Below the pieces are notes generated by a model. The model saw nothing but the letters and a program-made list of their open reading frames with translations. It ran no database searches and was not told the origin of the DNA. From the NCBI GenBank assembly GCA_013399695.1, contig VXAU01000779.1, positions 470,527-534,526 on the forward strand: a stretch of DNA of 64,000 nucleotides. The letters run 5' to 3'. Position 1 is the stretch's first letter; the number at the start of each line of letters is the position of its first letter. The position numbers and the translations under genes are program-made. The stretch is from Formicarius rufipectus (lineage: Eukaryota; Chordata; Aves; Passeriformes; Formicariidae). Shown here one piece after another: positions 1 to 11,600 of this stretch.

Positions 1-1370
1 AAAACCACCACCAAAACTAAAGCTGGGGCTGAGGTGGGAAATCCAGATAATTGCAATTGCCCTATTTGTGATATTCCCCCTCTCTGAGAATCACTGCTGT
101 TAGCAGTGACAAGTTTGTATTACTTACACTGATGCCCAGGAAGCGCTCTCTGTAAGCAACAATCACTTATTTCCCAGCAAACTCATTTAAGCTCCATAAA
201 ATGTGCATCCATTTCTCCCTTTGCGGGCGGGGAAGAATGAAATATTCAGACTGGTTTCCAAACCCATTGCTTTTTCCCTCCTCCCCCCTTCTGTCCCAGT
301 GCAGCCAACAAAACATCATCAGTCCTCACCGTGTCTCACTCAACAAAGCGTTAAATGAAATCTAAAATTCAACCTACTTGTGGCATGAAACAAAATATAA
401 TGCAGATGTCATGAACATGGTTAATCTTACCTATGTAATGCTGCCCAAGCAGACACCACCAGTCACACCTGAGAAATACATTTCCAAGATACTGCCTGAG
501 CTATTGAGTATTGCTGCTACTTCCTCAGGAATCCAAGTAAATGAGTAACATCTCTGAAAGGACCAGAAACAATCCCCACTGGAGATGTCCCACTGACAGA
601 GGATCAAAAATTTCACCTCAAAGCTTTATTGTCTGTAATATATGAAACACATTTTTAATATTAATTTACTATCCTTAATTTCTGTGACAATAAGAAGTGA
701 TGGAAATGCCATCACATTATGCTACAGGAATTTATCAATAAAAATTAAGACAAAAAGGAAACCATTCAAACACTCGGCAATTAATATTGGAAATCCAAGA
801 AGTTATGTGTAGAACAAGAATGTGAGATAGTTCCAGACCTTACATAGTGTAAATTCTAATTTAAAACAGCCTTCAATAGGAAAAGAAGGGGATGTACACC
901 TATATTGTGCTCACCATCAAACATATCTATTGAAAATAAACTATTCTCCAAACACAAGTTTACCTAAGAGGTTCATATTTCTTTCATGAACTGTCAATCA
1001 TTTCAGAAATTGAATGTCTGGGGTAAGATTCTGCCAGTACTGGCAAAATTCTCATCACTTCAAAAAGGGTCCAGGACTTGCATTTTTTCCAGTCTGTTTT
1101 TCTCCTACAGTTGCTGCTAAACTTACATTAAAAACATTATAAAATATAAAAAGAAAGGTAATAATTGCTTGTTACCTTTACACTAGGAATCAATCTTCAT
1201 CCCTTAACCTGTCAAAATTCCCTTGGTATTAATAAAATCTTGGAAGGTTCAGACTCCTGAACTAAGGCTCCCCAGAAATTTGCCTTATGTATGTTGGATG
1301 AGTTACCCATTAACTCAAAATTTCTGTGAGCATTTTGTAGGCAACCAGACAGGATTTCTTTCCTCACTTC

Positions 1371-1433
1371 AAAAAACAAACAAACCAACCAACAGACAGA
1401 CAAACAAAACCACATAAAACAAACCAAACAAAC
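1371..1433. repeat. (CAAA/CAGA)n-rich simple repeat
   Basis: Imperfect CAAA, CCAA and CAGA units occupy about 60 bases. Similar A/C-rich tracts recur through the window. Confidence 0.8.
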
Positions 1434-2614
1434 CCTTTGATGCATTTGTGAAGCCCACAAGAGCTCATTCAGGCAGCAGACCTGGCAGAGGATACCAGAT
1501 CTCACTTCCAGTCTCTACCCTTGTAAATAAACCAGTGAAATCCTTAATGACCTCAGATCTTCCACATCTTTAGTCCAGTCTATGCACAAGCACAGTTTTA
1601 ATAAGCTTATGACAATGGACAATTTCATACTTAATGCCACAGGTCAGAGTGTCAGCAGCACTCTTGAGAAAGAAAACATCCATAAGGACATGAGAAAATA
1701 TGGGAATATTTCTTCATGCCAGTAATTTTTGTCACATCCTCAAAAAGAGATTATTTGTCTCATGGAGCAATTACACTTATGTACTAACAGGTCCGATGTC
1801 TTCCCTCCAGCCCAAGTAATCTGGCTTTTTCTATTTTCTCATTTTTCTGTTCTCATTTTTCTTGCCGTCTTCAAGAGAAGCTTCCTACTTTTTCATGCTG
1901 CGCTGGATCTCATTTTCAGTTCTTTTGTTTATTTTTTAATTCATTCAAACTTCATTTCCAGAAGCAGAAAGCTAGTAAAATGCATATTATCAATGTCATG
2001 CTAAGACACCAAAGCTGCTCTGTAAAACATAAAGAATTAAACACAGTCCTGATGTTAAACATCTCAACCATAAATAACAGCTTTAAAAATGTGCAAAGCA
2101 AAAATGGAGCATCATTCCAACAAATTAGCAAAAAAGACCCACTGCAGTTATAAAATTGCAAAGCTCAATTTATTTAATACAAAATCAGTCAAACCAGCTG
2201 GAGATGTTATTTACAAGCTCCTTAAGCATCCAACATCTTTCTTTGAAATTAAATTTTGCTGAAGCTGAATCTACATTAAAAAAAAAAAAAAAGAAGGTAA
2301 AAAGAAGGGCAATAATTATTTGTTATCTTTTTCTTCTGTCCTTGCTGTTAATTGAATTTCCTCTGGCTAAGGAAAACAGGCTGGAATATCAAGTCAGTCA
2401 CACTTAATTTTATTGAGAACTATGAAATGTAAATGCAAAACAAACATTAAAAAAAAAAAAAAAGAGCTACAAAGAGGGATTTGGGCATTTATTGATAGCT
2501 GGTGATAGTATCGTCCCCATTGCCTTTAACATTAATTTCCTCTCCATTGTAAGAATTTTATTTGTATTAGCTCTCATACCCTGACATATTTTTTCCCCTC
2601 ACACTCCCTCCCAA

Positions 2615-2615
<1 letters not shown>

Positions 2616-2664
<49 letters not shown>
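2616..2664. repeat. Poly(A) tract, 49 bases
   Basis: An uninterrupted run of A. Shorter A-runs lie at 2278-2292 and 2449-2463. No retrocopy or LINE body is visible immediately 5' of it, so it is treated as a simple repeat. Confidence 0.95.
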
Positions 2665-2668
<4 letters not shown>

Positions 2669-3087
2669 AAATATAAGACAAAAATTAAAGGAGGGTTAAA
2701 ATCACGAAGAAATAACTTCTCCAACATGCATCTATTTTGTACCTGGTTGGGAAACATTCACAACCATGAATGCTTTTCCCCCTCAATCTGTATCTATACT
2801 TTCCTCACTTAGTCAGTCTGATCTGTTTCCTGGTCCTGCAGAAACTCCTCTTTTAACCCTGGATTAATCCCTGAACACACAACTAACAGCACCTGCTAAT
2901 TCAAGGTAGAAAATGTTACAACAGTAAATCCATGGTATTCTGACCTCAAACGAAACTCAAGAAAGACAAGCATGAAGACATGCAACAAAAAAATCATTGA
3001 GGCATTTAAGTATCATTCATAATTTTATAGTAATGCTATGGGGTACTTTAATAATTAATTAAGTTGATATAATTCATTCTGTCCTGT

Positions 3088-3320
3088 CATTGGGCATCAC
3101 TGAAAAGAGTCTGGTTTCATCTCCTGACCTTCTTTGTACACATTCGTGAGTTTCCCCTGGACTTTCTCCCCTGTGTGCTAAGCAAGCCCAACTCTCTCAG
3201 CCTTCCCTCATAAAAGAGATGCTCCAACTCCTTCATCATCATCACCATCATCCTAACCCTTCGCTGGACTCTCCAGCATCACCACTTTTTCCTTGCACTG
3301 AGGATAAGTACATTCATGTT
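3088..3320 (-). mobile_element. Old CR1 LINE fragment
   Basis: Reverse-oriented CR1 hallmarks are present: GTCATTGGGCATCACTGAAA, CCCAACTCTCTCAGCCTTCC, CTCATAAAAGAGATGCTCCA and GCTGGACTCTCCAGCA. Small expansions (a CATCATCATCACCATCATC stretch) and many substitutions mark it as old. Confidence 0.8.
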
Positions 3321-4138
3321 GTCTCATATAATCTAGGCTGACATTAAAAAGTCAGTTTATTTTTTATTTCCTTATCCTACAGTCCCTTATTTTGCACCCA
3401 GTTTCAGGAACACTTACAACCTATGAATAACTTACCAGATTTACTTCAAGATTGAAGATATTTCAGTCATCAAAGAAGAAAAGACTTGGATTAAACTGTT
3501 CTACATAACTTCACATGTAGTGTGAATAAATCTATATGAAAATACAAAATCCAGGCCAACTTTAATTATAAAGCTGCTTTCTCTGCGTGTTCAGAGTATG
3601 TAAAGAAAATAATTGATTCCCATCCAGAGGGCACAAAAACACCCCATGCTGACTGAGGCACACTTTGCTTTGGACACGAAAGAGCATCCACACACACCAA
3701 GCCTGCCAGCACCGAGTTCTTCTCATCCCCCCAGAAGGGCAAGAGCTCTGCTCACCACCCTGGAACTGCCTGGTCTTTCAGCACACCATGGGAAAAATGA
3801 CACTCTGATCTGAAGCTTGCTTTTGTCAGTTTACAAAAGGAGTCACTTGCCAATGCTTGAAGCCAATGGTATGCAGAGGGAACACCAGGAAACTGACTAA
3901 GCTGTTGGAATAACCAGGAAATTCTGGGTCAGTCAAGCACGAGCTGGAGACACCAGTGCTCAGACCAGAATAACTCATGAGCATGGCTCACAGACAGGCA
4001 ACCACTCAGCTGTCTCTCTACCACCTGAGAACTCAATAGCAAGATTCTCTCTTTCATCTTAAACACACTTTTGAGATGCTCATTCTGCATCATTTGCAAA
4101 TAACTGCAAGGAAAAGTGCACACACAGCAGAGGTGTAG

Positions 4139-4173
4139 ATATATATATATATATATTTATAAATATATATGTA
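4139..4173. repeat. (TA)n microsatellite
   Basis: AT dinucleotide repeat of about 16 units with interruptions at 4157-4163. Confidence 0.9.
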
Positions 4174-4420
4174 TCAAAAAAAAAGAAGGAAAAAAGCAGT
4201 CTAATTAAACTGCACAAAAGCCAATTCAAAATCCCAGTGTGGCACATTACACATAAATTTAGGAAGTCCTTGTGATTATGTCAGTACAGGTTCATGAGGC
4301 AACATTCAAAACAGCTCATGTGCAAGAGTGCTTTGCAAGCAGAGCAGATGAAGAATGTAAACAGAAACAGTCTCCAAGCTTCCAATCTTACTTAGAGAAA
4401 GCAACCTCCTTTGGCCTTTA

Positions 4421-4454
4421 TGACTTTATCAATTTCATGACTTTATCAATTTCA
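4421..4454 (+). repeat. Perfect 17-bp tandem duplication
   Basis: TGACTTTATCAATTTCA occurs twice head to tail (4421-4437 and 4438-4454) without a mismatch, implying a recent small duplication. Confidence 0.95.
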
Positions 4455-6300
4455 ATTTGTATTTATTTTTCAGTACATTCCTATTAAAAGGACATAATTT
4501 GTAACAAAAACATGCAGTTTATTTTCTGAGTGTGAAACTGTTGCTTTGCAGCACAAAACATATTTTTGAACACCTGAGGCAAAAATAGGCTAAAGTGTAC
4601 AACTGAACTATCCCCATGGTCTCAGTAAGGGGCTGAGATAAAAGCTATCAGTTCCATGCTTACACTTGCACAATTACAGCTGTGTATCACATGGTTTGTC
4701 ATGTATTTGTGCTTGGCTTAATCCACACTGTCATCTTCCATTTGTTTTCTCCTTTGAAATCGTGGCGAACTAGTTTACTGCTTCTTGTATTTTTAATTCT
4801 CTACCTGAGCTTAAAAAGGTTAGAAACATCTTTGAAGTGTAGGCAAAAACCACATGATCTGCTGGTTATCATTTTTTCAAACTTTCTAATTTCAGCAAAA
4901 ACTAACATTAGTAGAGAACTTAAATTACATAGATTTATACTGAACTGTTCTAAAGATATCAATTTATTTAACTATAAATTTCCAGCTTAAGAAGCACTAT
5001 AAGGAAAGTTTTTTCCCCATTGAACTTCAAAAAGTTTATATATGTTTATATAAGTTTAATTATGACATGATGCCATTTACAGATGACACTACATAAAAGC
5101 ACACCATTTCAAGATTACAATTTCTATGGTAGAACAGAATATCAGAGACTTGATGCAAAATTTCAAAACACGGATTTACAATTAAAAAATTATTATAAAG
5201 TCAAGTCTTACAGTGGTCAGTATGGGATCCCCAAACGAGATGGGAAAAAAGCAATATTGACCAAGTACCATATGATGCATAAAGGTATGTATGGGTATAC
5301 ACAGAAACTCAACATGAGAATGAACGTCACTGGGAGGGAAGAGCACACACCAATTCTGTCATTTAAACCCTCAAAAAGGATTTCTACACAAATTTTGGTG
5401 ATAAATAAAACCTTTATCACTAATCAATATAATTTTTTTCCTCACAGATCTCATTACAATCAAGTTTTTACCTCTGCACTGAAACACTGTGAACTCCTTC
5501 TCATGTGCTGTTCCTCTGCCTCCACTTTAAAAGGAAACATCCCTACATATATGACACTGGAAATGGCTGAAGATTAGGTGTCTTAAGGAACATATGGAAA
5601 TACCAATAAAAATTGAATCAGATTTACATGGTTTTTACAAAAAGCTCCAGTCCCTTGAAAGATTAATCTTTCTGGTTTTCATACATAAAGTTATGAGACA
5701 GGCTGCTGTGGTTCCAGGGTTAATTGGTTATTTGGATGTGCACACAGGAAACTACCAATGCCCTCAGAAATAAGAGAGTGACAGTATCTAGTTCCTTTCA
5801 TACTGATCTGTATTCAGAAATACAGAGAAGGAAACAATACACAATAATTTATTTTTATGAATGTCAGGAATGACAGTGCACTTTAATTTTGTATCCATCT
5901 CAAATTATATCTGAGGCAAATTTTTCATTTTAAGAGTCCTGTTAAATCTTTTCAAAGGCCTTGTTTTATGTGTTCATGAAATAACTCACTATTTTTCAGC
6001 TTTCAGGATTGGTAATTGCTGTAAATCTTGTAAATTAGCATAAGTAGTACCAGCAAGACACTCTGTTAAAATTCATCTAGACTGTTGCTGGAATAGTTAT
6101 TAGGTACTAAAATATTTAAAGGAAACCTACAGCTACTACAATTCAAATCACATTTCACCTAAAAAAGCCTTTCTTACAGCACTCAGTATTATTATTTCAT
6201 CACTGTATAAGAAACCATCTAATCCAACTACTAATCTTGAGTGGAAAGATTTCTTTTCATTAGACAGCTGAATGAAACCATTATATTAACTGGATATTCC

Positions 6301-6704
6301 CTATTGTGTTTTATCAGTTTGCACAAGTAAATTGCAATGCTCATTGTGGCAACTGACATTTTCAACATTTGCACATACAATGGAAACGTTAGCCCCATTT
6401 ATAAGCTCGTTAGCTCCTGATGGATTGATGACCTTCAGAGGTCCTTCAGTATGGATTTTCTCTGGCTGCTGCTCAGAGATCGCCTGGCATTTTCTCATTA
6501 TGATCCCCTACTTTCCAGCATCCCACCTATGTCAGCATCTCCGAACTGGTTCCAGTCCAACCGAGTTAGCTGACACCTGTTCTTTAAATTTTCAGCATTC
6601 ACCTCCCCTCGCTGCCTCTCTTGCAGCTCATTTGTATTCTCTCTCCAGTGATAGGTGACAGGTTTCCTGCTTGTGCTGCACAGACCATATTCCGATTCCT
6701 TCAC
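6301..6704 (-). pseudogene. Possible decayed coding exon, unidentified
   Basis: Two consecutive minus-strand open frames abut with a frame change near 6498-6510. The upstream one (6704-6498) contains ENTNELQERQRGEVNAENLK and LTRLDWNQFGDADIGGML. The downstream one (6498-6301) contains CQAISEQQPEKIHTEGPLKV and ends CNLLVQTDKTQ. The base composition is less AT-rich than the flanks and the residue usage is protein-like. A single indel would join them into about 130 codons. A candidate splice acceptor (TCTGTGCAG) precedes the first frame at about 6680. I recognise no family, and chance remains quite possible. Confidence 0.25.
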
Positions 6705-8466
6705 ATGTTAGGAGACATTACCATGTAAAGGCCAAGCTCACAAACTGGATTCTTGCTCCTTTATGAGAAAGTGAGTTGAGAAAAGAGCTGCACAAACAGG
6801 CACGATCTCTCCTGTTAGTCCTACAAATAAATATATAGCCTAGGAAAGGGAAGACACTTCGTGAGAATTTGGCTTTGTGCAAAGAAAATCCTTAACATAA
6901 TACATATTAATCTGTTCCTATTTGCAGCTGGTTTAGGAGCAAAGTCTACAGAAAACAGGGCTGACCAAAGATAATTCAAGTGACAACTAGAATGGATAGC
7001 AATTCAAACTCATCTCCCAGAGAAAGATTATATGAATTCCTCACATCTTTTCAGTTGCAAGAGGATAAAATAGAAGCATTTTGCAGAGATAAAACAATCA
7101 CCACATTGCCCATCTTTTGTGGGAGAAAGGAAAACACATCCATTTTTAAGAGACAATATACCAGGACATAAGATGCTACTCATTAAACTATTTGCACCAT
7201 CCTTTTAGGTTTGGTGTTTGATTAAAAAAACCTAAGTATCAAAAACAGACAAAACACAGAAAACCTCAACACCAACCAAACAAAAACAAAACTGGTAGTC
7301 TTGATGTCCCAACATACTTATTGCTGCTTCATGAGAAAGAACAGCTGTCACAGTGCTCCGCCATAATCCAAGATCCACAGGGTGATCCACAGGATCTACA
7401 TGTGCCTGCATCCCTGTAGGCATAGAAGGTCTTGGTGGAAGTCTTTTCTCCTCTGTTGACATGACTGTGAAGTAGAGACATTTTCACAGGCCTTAAAAAT
7501 AAGTCATCCTGAATTAAAACAGAACAAAGCCAAACTAAACGAGTTCCTGTCATGTACCATTCACTTTTAATTTCTTCCCTATAAGGGTAAAAAGAGGGCA
7601 CAAAGTCGACATTTTGAGATTTTCTGCTGAGACTGATGCACAATTTTGTTTCAAACAATAAAAAGCACAAGCAGGAAAGTATTAGTGAGATATTTCAAAC
7701 ATTTTCTCAGGAAATTTTTCCAGCTCAAATTTCAGCAAAGGAATATCTTCTTTAAAAGAAAAGTTCTGACAGGAAATATCCAAATTGCTTTCCTACCTAG
7801 CTATAGATTTTATAGCCATAATCATAGGGCATATATACAGTCCCCAGACATACTTATATACACACCCAACAGCATACTTCATTTAATTCATAATTCCCTC
7901 ACAAAAGTATGAGATGTCCCTTCTGTTCTCTCATCCTTCCTGATCTATCTTTCAGATTTATTCATAACATTTCCACGCTACCAACCTCTCAAGACTGATG
8001 TGGACAACTACCCTGCTAGCACAAAACGGAGGCCAAAGCCAAGTGGGATCAGGGCAGCAGGAAACCGAACCAATCCTTGCTATTGGATGAGGGAAGAATG
8101 TATTCTGTAGCAGGGACACAGATTCCTGACCTATGCAAAAGAAACCAAGAACTTGGTCAGTTCCAGGGCTCAAACTACAGCAGAGCCATAGACATTGCCA
8201 TGGAACTGCCCAGGAGAATCTACAGAGTCTTGGACTGACTGAGAGTCAAATTCTAGAACAATCATGGTCCTGCTGAAACTGATGCAAAATTGCTGTTTTG
8301 AAAGTTTGTGGCATTTATGAGTTTTCAAATATTTCTGTGAGCTCTCTCTATATGGCATTGCATAATGACTCTTCACTTCCTAGCACTCATCACATCTTCC
8401 TGCAGCACAGGGTTTTGAAACAATAAGATTACAAAAACAAAATATCCCCTATTGAGAGAAGAATGG

Positions 8467-8506
8467 AAAAAAAAAAAGAAAAAGAAAAAAAAAAAAAAAG
8501 AAAAAG
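8467..8506. repeat. A-rich (A)nG tract
   Basis: Poly(A) interrupted by single G residues over 40 bases. Confidence 0.9.
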
Positions 8507-8582
8507 CTATTTATGTGTTACTTATTTCTTCATTCATTTTGTGTGCACTTGTAGTGATCAGGGTAGCATTGGTGGTTCGGTG

Positions 8583-8611
8583 GTACATACATACATACAT
8601 ATACATACACA
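8583..8611. repeat. (TACA)n microsatellite
   Basis: About seven imperfect TACA units. Confidence 0.85.
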
Positions 8612-11600
8612 TCAATCATGACCATCAAAAAACATGATAATAAGCCCTTTGCACCACATCAAACAGGACACGTAGGTCCTCTATTTACATGCTCACAGAC
8701 AAAGGACTGACTTTTCCTCCTCCTGTAGAATGAGATCCAATTACTAGAAACAAGAACAAATCGTTACCTTCTGATATATTATCACTTAAGGTTGCCCAGT
8801 TAAGGTTATAAAATGTCCATAAGGCAAATAGAAACAGCCAGAAACCACAACATACTGTTTAGAAAAACTGTCATGGTATCTTTATTTATTTGTAATTTCT
8901 GTGGAAAAGAGAATCATTAGAATATATTGCTGGGGACAGTTTCTACTCAGGGGAAGGACTAATACATATTAGGAATGACACAGAAAGGAACTAAACATCA
9001 GCAGAACCCTCTCTGCACCTCTGTGCTCTGTAGGACAGGTCCTGTGGACAAATCCCAATTACCTCTGTGCCAGTCATTCTGAGACTCTCTCCAAAGATCA
9101 TACAGCTACAGGTACAAGACCAAGAAAAGCTGTTCTAGTAGATCAAAGAGAATAAATTAATACAGACAGAAGCTACTGGTAATCCCTTCAAAACTCGTGC
9201 ACAGATTACATAGATTTGGACTTTATCTCAACAACTCATCTTCCTTTCTTTGCCATAAATTCCAGCCCTGTATTTTTGCTTTATGCAGAATGAACATGAC
9301 TCTCAAAGAAAGTCTCCTAAGACTGAAGCCACTGCGTGATTTCTGAGCAAGGAACTTAAAATTTACTTTAAAGTACAGGGCTATGTAACCTTCTTTGGTA
9401 ATCAGCAGATTTGAACACCAGTCTTGTTCTGAAAGAACAGTTGCATAATCCTGGCTACAACCTCTGAGGAAAAACTGATAAATTGTCAGAAAATGTTTTC
9501 AGAAAGTCCATGAACTAGAAGTGGAAGGTAGACTTGCAGAGAATGTTAGGGGGACTGTTAAGAATAGTTAGTAGATTTCAAGAGAACAAAGACAAGGGAA
9601 AAAAATTAAGAACAATAAACTATGATAAATACACATTATCATCATCACATGTGTGATGTTGCCATGTATGGTACATGATGTATCACATCACCAACACTGG
9701 TAAGCCTCTGCACAACATCCAGGACAATAACTTACTGTTTAAATGTTTTACTGAAAGAAGAGAATGACAGACGTGAAAAGGTATTTATCCTCTCAACAAA
9801 TGTAATAGTCTCAGTAGGAGGCAAAACAATAAACATCACACAAGGCACAGTAAATACAAACTGAAAGTGTTTATTATACTGTCACTTTTAATTCCAGGAG
9901 ATTTAACATTCACATGCCCTTTGGTGACTATGATGACAGAACGATGTGTTACTGCCCCCCTTTTATTTAGACACGAAATCAGATGCATCAGACAGAAACA
10001 TGGGCTTGCTTGTAAGGCTAATCCCAGTTTGGGAAGCACTTCAGGACACACTGGAGCACCATCCAGTACCATGCATCTGTAGACCACAGAGCCTCAAGAA
10101 TTCAAGCTGGAATGGTAGAACAGAACACAAGCTGATGCTGTTATCTCATAGATATGTCGCCCACTCTCCTATGGCTTCTTTCACTGGTCTCTTTCTCATC
10201 TATATTTTCCCAAATATCCTTCATTCATGTATTTACTTCCAGGCCTGGCCCTCAAAATCACTGTCCACACATCAAGGGATGGAATTGTAGTTTAAGGCAA
10301 TCCTGTAAAACATCAGCAGATTAAATGGCCCTACAAGGTATGCCAAGAAAGCCTAGAAAGAGGCTTCAGATTTGGGGGAAAAGAATAAGTACCAGAACAC
10401 GTTTTGATTCTTGTCATGGGAGTTGCATTTCCCACAGGAAAGAAGTCCCAGAAAAACAGAGCCAAGAACTGGGATAAAGTTGTGGTACCCACCCTCAGTC
10501 TCAAGAGGCAGTAAGTTTCTGAGTTCTCATCCCACATGTGCAATTCTCACACTTCAGAGATAATCTAAGAAATAGTGCTCTTGGTGATAAAAATGTTCTG
10601 TATGAAGAGCTGAGCTGATGTCTGACATTACACATGTAAGTAAGAGCTGTGGGAGAACTGATCTTCTCAGGGAACCTTCATGTCTCAGTCCCATATTCCT
10701 ACAAGCAGACAAACTTGGTCCTAAATTCTGACTCACAGAGCTGCAGCTTCAAGCACGTTTTTATGAGTATTTATCAAAAAAACTGCTAAAAAAGTTTCAC
10801 AAGCAGTATTCAAGCAAGACTCAGCAATAGCTACTCAGCCACGGGCTTGTGCTGCCAAAGCAAAAGCATCCTCTGCAGCAATTCATGCCCCAGCTGTCAA
10901 GGCCCTGCTCCCCACTCTGGAGGCACAGGAGAGTGTGTGCCATCACAACAGGGATTATAGTGGACCATCAACCTGTTCAGTTTTGTGTAATTTCAAAAAG
11001 AATTAAACCATCTTAAAATCTGATCAGCACAAGCAATAAATAACCTTTGATTTAACCTGAGTACCTTTAGGCAAATGACATTTTTCAGTTTCACGTTTCC
11101 AGTACTCCAGTCTGGTTATTTTCAAAGACAAGAAGCACTTGCTCTACAGCAACATGACACCCTTGAGCTGCATTAAATGTGCTGTATTCTTGCAAAGTTG
11201 GCTCTTTTTACACTCGAATAGTCAAAGCAAAAATTGGCAGTATCATTCAGCTCTAGTCAGAAGTCAAGTTTCCAACTGTGAAATGAAATTCCGTGTAGCA
11301 ATTGAGTATGTACAGCAGGAAAAAAAAAATTCCACTGCTTTCTGCATGTGTAGTTGATAATGATTTCCTTATATAAAATGTATTGAATTGGCATGTACAA
11401 AATGAACTGTTTTAAAGGAGTGATCTGGGCTCACTGACAAGCTGCTGAAGGTATCAGATTCTTTGGAGAAGCTTTGCACACATCTCTTCAAGACATAGAA
11501 TAAGACAAAGATGAGATATTAAAAAAAACAAACACCTTTTGGGCAAAAGAAATTTTTCAAGATATTTGATAAATACATCAAACATTTGATAAAGTTTGGA

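Larger units (their letters stand above)
1..3087. other. Gene-free AT-rich sequence
   Basis: Stop codons are frequent in all frames and no splice-flanked conserved frame is seen. Apart from the simple repeats listed separately I see nothing here. Confidence 0.7.
3321..6300. other. Gene-free AT-rich sequence
   Basis: It contains the (TA)n and 17-bp duplication. A 164-codon plus-strand frame at 5083-5577 has no domain and AT-driven composition, and is not called. Confidence 0.65.

Noticed and set aside
2616..2664. 49-base poly(A) as the tail of a retrocopy
   Set aside because: No coding or LINE sequence precedes it and no target duplication was found.
5083..5577. 164-codon plus-strand frame
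   Set aside because: It has AT-rich codons, no domain or homology I recognise, and no supporting signals except a chance CAG before the ATG.
9641..9690. CATCACA/TGTGATG inverted repeat as a possible hairpin RNA
   Set aside because: Arms are only 7 bp in low-complexity ATCATC sequence and there is no longer foldback to make a miRNA precursor.
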